Source: Cryptomeria japonica
Taxonomy: Eukaryota; Streptophyta; Pinopsida; Cupressales; Cupressaceae
DNA: 64,000 nt
Reading direction: 5' to 3'
NCBI RefSeq assembly: GCF_030272615.1
Contig: NC_081414.1
Coordinates: 663,157,938-663,221,937, forward strand
A model generated the notes under the pieces. That model saw only the letters and a program-made list of their open reading frames with translations, was not told the origin of the DNA and did not search any database. Every line of letters starts with the position of its first letter. Positions within the stretch are counted from its first letter, which is position 1. The position numbers and the translations under genes were made by a program. Positions 59,527 to 64,000 of the stretch are shown piece by piece.

Positions 59527-62204
59527 TGTTTTGACGCACTCACCAACAGGCAGGTAGAACATGAATTCACACACCGCCTCTCTTAAAAAGTAACCAATCT
59601 CAAAATTTTAATGGCTCTAAGGTTTCTGTACTTGGGTCATGAAGATGTTGGGTAACTCAGTGATTAGCATAGTTGTACTTGTTAAGGGTCCTGTTGATTC
59701 TAATATTTATGGTTTATTTGATAATGAAATGTCAAAAGATAGGTATGGGTAACAAGAGATAAATAAACTCAATACTAACAACTAAGCAAATTACGAAGTC
59801 GGTGCATCATAGAGAGGTATTATTAATAACACTTCAAACATCAATTACGTAATGTTCCAGTAATTATGCAAAGTCAATCAACTTACATACAAATGAAATT
59901 AGATGCCAAGAGATCATAAAATGTGCTCTACTATTTCATCCTCATATACCATTGGCATGCGTAATATGGTTCATAAAATAATAAAACTATAAGGACAAGT
60001 TGCTGATTGTAATGAAAGAAGATACCAAACTACAAAGCACATCAACCACAAAGACATGTATTGTAGATTGGGCAATCAACAAGTTTCTTTGTATTAGAGT
60101 TGAATAATGAAAGACAATATATTAATTGTAACCAAAAAAGGGACTAAATTCTCTAACTAAATGGCCTTGAATCATCAATTAGCGGACCCTCTAAATGGCC
60201 AAAAATTCAGAATTTATAAAGGTTCATCCCTACACCATAGGAATAAATCAAACCAAAATTAGGCTACAAAATGGTGGAGTCGCAATGGACATGCAAGTCA
60301 CCGCCTATGAACTCCACTTAACTATTACTAAACTGGTGCTTGTAGTTCATGTTCTTGATAATGCATCAACTCCTGAACCTCTGAATCATGCAATGGTGGT
60401 CTAAAACAAGACAAGTGTAACAAAAAGTTCTAGTTGGTAAACTAGAGTGATTTATGGTGGCAATATTGCTTCTGCATGCATTTTGTTACTAACTACTTAT
60501 TTTCTTCTTATTCTTCTTTTAGTTTTGGTAGTTGTTGATGAACTAGTCTACGAAAGTAATCGGTGAATCAGTGATATACTCCAAGTGGAACTTAGAAACC
60601 CTTAGTGTTTCCTTAGTTCTCTCGCGACTATCAACCGCCTTATCCATCTTTGATTCAGCTTGAATATCAAGGTCTGAGCCTAATAGTGGTACTTTATGGT
60701 TGGAGAATTTTTCTCCAATTTAATATCTCCTCTGGGTTTCTTTCAGGATGATGTGGAAGGCTACATAAGCCTTCTTTATCCTACAACAAAATATATGTAA
60801 TTATCTTCATAACATTGGAAAAAATTACAAGGGACTCTGCAGCTATGGGGTTTATGGGTTCTGGGGCCTCAAAAGAGCTTTTCCAAATCCTAGGGTTCTA
60901 GGGTCTCTAAAGAGCATTTCTGAATCCTGAGGTTCCAAGATGTCGAAGGAGTTTAACTTGGAAGCACAAGGGCCTCCAGGATTTGGCAATGTAAAAATAT
61001 TGAACAAGGACCTTTTTCAGGATTTCAGGGTTCCGAGATCGTGAGGTGAGGAAAGGCACTAAGATAGCTAATTTCGAACCTTCGAAATTCTAGGATTCTA
61101 GGGCAAGAAAACCTCAACAAGAACAAATTTCAAAACTCTAGGATTTCAGAATCCTAAAGTGGGAAAACTTCTTTGTATAGGCTCCAGGATTCTGAAATCC
61201 TGAAGCAGGTGAACTAAGGCCAAACTCCTAAGGGGTTGAAAAAAAAACATCTTTTATTCAACAACATGAAATCTACTCTAACCTAAATTAGGAAAGCAAG
61301 AAAATGTAAAACAAATAAAAGCACAACAAAAAGACCAACCTAGACAAGAATGGGTGCACGAAAACTTGTCCACTGTAGTGAGGTAAATTAAAGAGAGGGA
61401 GCTTTGGTTTTGTAATGAGTGAATTCAACTCATTTTGCATTATTTATACCTCTTTCAGGTGACCATACGACTTTACTAAATGCATCAGACGTCAGGATCC
61501 TGAAATTCAAGAATCCTAAAGTTACACAAACACCATGCAGAGAAGCTTGGGATTTGAGGGTTTTGGGGTCTCGAGGCTCTGAGAAGAACAAACAAAGACC
61601 ACCTTGGGACTCTGAGGTCCCATGGTTCCAAGGTGCAACACCAAACTAATACAGAGAACCCAAGATTTAGGAACTCTAAGATCCTGAGGCTCAAGGTCAA
61701 GAACAAGCAACAAACTTTGGGATCTTAGAGTTTTGGGGTTTTGAAATCTATTAACCAAGACAAAACCTAAAGAACCTGATATTTTGGACTTCTGAGATCC
61801 CAAGGCTTCAAATGAAAAAGGCAAACATAGAAACCAAGACTTCAGGATTCTAGAAATTTGGAGTTCTGAAGTGCCAAAGCAAAAAATAATGAAGACTTTG
61901 GGGTTTTAGAATCTCAAAATTCTGCATTCAAATAGAGAAAAAGAAACAAAAGAGGCAAAATGCACTTTGGGATCCTAGAAACCCAAAATTCTAAAATGGG
62001 AACAAAAGAAAAATAGGGCGAAAACAAAGTGAGGCAAAAGGGGGACCCCTAGCTCAAGAAGTAAAATACTGGGGTGCATTATGCAAGGCATAACAAATGG
62101 AAACTCAACTAGGAAAGTGCTTCCACACATTTTCATACACTGAACCCTTCAAGTACCTAGACTCTCTAGTTTGCATTCATACTAGATGACTCAAATAAAA
62201 CTAA
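59527..62204 (-). mobile_element. LTR3 of the array, truncated
   Basis: Starts TGTTTTGACGCAC next to internal 2 and follows LTR1 up to the position equivalent to about 13320, including the palindromic phrase tract (60830-61990). It then jumps at about 62200 to a point equivalent to 10848 of LTR1. The last third of the LTR is missing. Confidence 0.65.
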
Positions 62205-63219
62205 CAACTGAGAAAATTACAAAGTTAGTGCATCATAGGGAGGTATTATCAATAACACTTTAGAGATAAGTTACATAATGTTTGAGTAAATATACAAAGT
62301 CAATCAACTTACATACAAATAGAATCAGATGCCAAGAGATCATAAAATTTTCTATATTATTTCATTCTCATATACCATTGACATGCGTAATATGATTCAT
62401 AAAACAATAAAATTGTAAGGTTAAGATACTGATTGTAATGAGAGAAGACACCAGACTACAAAGTACATCAACCACAAAGACACGTATTGAAGATTAGGCA
62501 ATCCACAAGTTGCTTTGTATTATTGTTGAATAATGAAAGACAAAATCTTAATTGTAACCAAAAAAGGGAGTAAATTCTCTAGCTAAATGACTTTGAATCA
62601 TCAATTCATGGACCCTCTAAATGGTACAAACTTCACAATTTATAGAGTTTCATCCCTACACCCTAGGAATAAATCATGCCAAAACTTAGGCTACAAAATG
62701 GTGGCAGTCACAGTTGACATGCAAGTCACTACCTATGAACTCCACTTAACTTTTACTAAACTAGTGTTTGTAGTTCATGTTCTTGACAGTGCATCAGCTC
62801 CTGGACCTCTAAATCATGCAATGGTGGTGCAAAACAAGACAAGTGTAATAAAAAGTGCCAGTTGGTGAACTACAATGATTTATGGTGGTGATATTTCTTT
62901 TGCATGCATTTGGTTACTAACTACTCATTTGCTTCGTGTTCTTCTTGTAGTTTTAGTAGTTGTTGATAAAGCAGTCTATCAAAGCAGCAAGCGGATTAGC
63001 AATATACTCCATGCGGAACTTAGAGACCCTCAGTGTTTCCTTAGTGCTCTCCTGACTATCAGCCATCTTATCCATCTTTGATTCAACTTGAATATCAAGG
63101 TCTGACCGCGATAGTGGTACTTCATGGTTGGAGGTTTTTTCTCCAATTTAATATCTCCTCTAGTCTTCTTTCAAGATGATGTCGAAGGCTCCATAAGCCC
63201 TCTTTATCCTACAATAAAA
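62205..63219 (-). mobile_element. Partial LTR4 of the array
   Basis: Repeats the LTR sequence equivalent to about 10848-11865 of LTR1. It joins LTR3 at a short shared phrase (ACTAAC..AA). It is cut on the right by the family V LTR at 63225, whose preceding five bases are GCTAT. No gene. Confidence 0.6.
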
Positions 63220-63224
63220 GCTAT

Positions 63225-64000
63225 TGTAGACACCTAAAAATGGTCAACGCTTGCGGAGTCATACTTACAATTGTGCATTGCCTCATTTTAGGGTTTTTGC
63301 ATCGCATTAACATTTCTCCTATGTCACGCACTTGGTTTTTATCATTTGCGAGCATCGAGTCATTCTTCTACATTCTTCATTCGTTTCGCTCTCAAATTTG
63401 GTCTTGTCGACAACACTATCCAGTCATGATTTTGATCGATCTTATCCTGTCGCATCTATGTGCGTATTTATTTGTCATCATTTTGGACATCGTCAATCCT
63501 AATTAGGGTTTTGTCCTCTTATCAATCTTGTCATTTTGCAATCTATTTTGTCATCGATCCTTGCCTTGTCAATCTTGTCATCTCGCGATCGATTTGTCAT
63601 CGATCGTCGTCCTTCTCAATCGTGTCAATTGGCGCATTTATCAATCAAATCATTTTATCACATTGGTCAATTTGTCATCAGAATCATGATCGAGTCAATT
63701 GTCTTTCATCAAGACCTAATTGTCATCCTTGCATTGCTAATTCATCTTCTAGGGTTTCGTGATTTAATCATTTAACCTTGTTTGTCATTTTTCCCTTTAG
63801 GATTAATAAATTATTTATTTATCCTAAGTCTTTTCATCGCAATTAAATGTTCATTTAATTGGCTAATTATTCCTCTTTTTGTGAATTAATTAATAAATGA
63901 CAAATTATTAATTAATTCACCTAATTTATCTTATTTCCTAATTTTTCCTCTTTTTCTAATTTTCTAATTTTCTAATTCCTAATTTCAATTTCCTCCTATT
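63225..64000 (+). mobile_element. Family V LTR, runs off the window
   Basis: TGTAGACACCTAAAAATGG and the next several hundred bases match the reverse complement of 56654-57976 at roughly 90%. Only its first 776 bases are in the window, so whether it is solo or part of a full element cannot be told. The serial GTCATCGATC and CAATCTTGTCAT phrases are the family's own repeats. Short open frames here are not genes. Confidence 0.75.

Larger units (their letters stand above)
10602..63219 (-). repeat. Tandem array of a gag-only LTR element
   Basis: Ignoring later insertions, the same blocks recur in one order and orientation: LTR1 (10602-14599), internal 1 (14600-15792 plus 28172-29770), LTR2 (29771-30972, 34862-36908, 51433-52114), internal 2 (52115-53150, 56146-56653, 57982-59526), LTR3 (59527-62204) and partial LTR4 (62205-63219). 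The summed LTR1 and LTR2 lengths are 3998 and 3931 bases, internal 1 and 2 are 2792 and 3089. LTR starts (TGTTTTGAC) are well supported because LTR1 joins unrelated DNA there. LTR right ends (CCCACA before a CT-rich, PPT-like stretch) are inferred. Such LTR-internal-LTR chains arise by unequal recombination or by insertion of one copy into another. Confidence 0.7.

Noticed and set aside
10602-63219. Satellite or centromeric tandem repeat
   Set aside because: Units are about 7 kb with LTR and internal structure and a gag-like frame; this is a retrotransposon chain, not a satellite.

Overview
The window is repeat-dense plant nuclear DNA with no convincingly intact host gene. Seed plant is an inference from the decayed plant-type pentatricopeptide-repeat (PPR) gene and the Ty1/copia and Ty3/gypsy lineages. 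The size and age of the nests suggest a large genome, possibly a gymnosperm. No rRNA, tRNA, CRISPR or bacterial-type feature was seen. All percentages below were counted by eye.

Bases 1-10.6 kb are old sequence: a shattered PPR gene (minus strand), short hairpins, a CT and an AT microsatellite, an unrecognised decayed frame at 5.7-7.6 kb, an LTR-like promoter, a possible LINE tail and a transposase-like fragment at 10.0-10.6 kb.

From 10.6 to 63.2 kb the backbone is a tandem array of one non-autonomous, minus-strand LTR element: LTR1 - internal 1 - LTR2 - internal 2 - LTR3 fused to a partial LTR4. The LTRs are about 4 kb and the internal regions about 2.8-3.1 kb. The internal region has a gag-like stretch and a long acidic frame, with no protease, reverse transcriptase or integrase.

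Younger elements have inserted into this backbone: copia-1 (15793-28166, target-site duplication, TSD, AAAGA), copia-2 (30973-34856, CTCTA), a Tat-like gypsy element (36909-51427, GTACC), a partly deleted LTR element (53151-56140, GATCC) and a solo LTR (56654-57976, CTCTY). A relative of that solo LTR starts at 63225. Because the backbone is repeated, most insertion sites can be compared with an uninterrupted sister copy in this window. Copia-1 carries further solo LTRs, one of which holds another.

The gypsy element is the youngest and best preserved: shared LTR sequence about 2% different, one frame with 14 internal stops and no frameshift, catalytic motifs intact, dual RNase H, a G-patch-like segment and a primer-binding site matching tRNA-Trp. 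The copia-2 LTRs differ by about 4%, those of copia-1 by about 9%. The least expected structural signal is that several copia-type LTRs have U3 ends extended outward with an extra polypurine tract inside the LTR.
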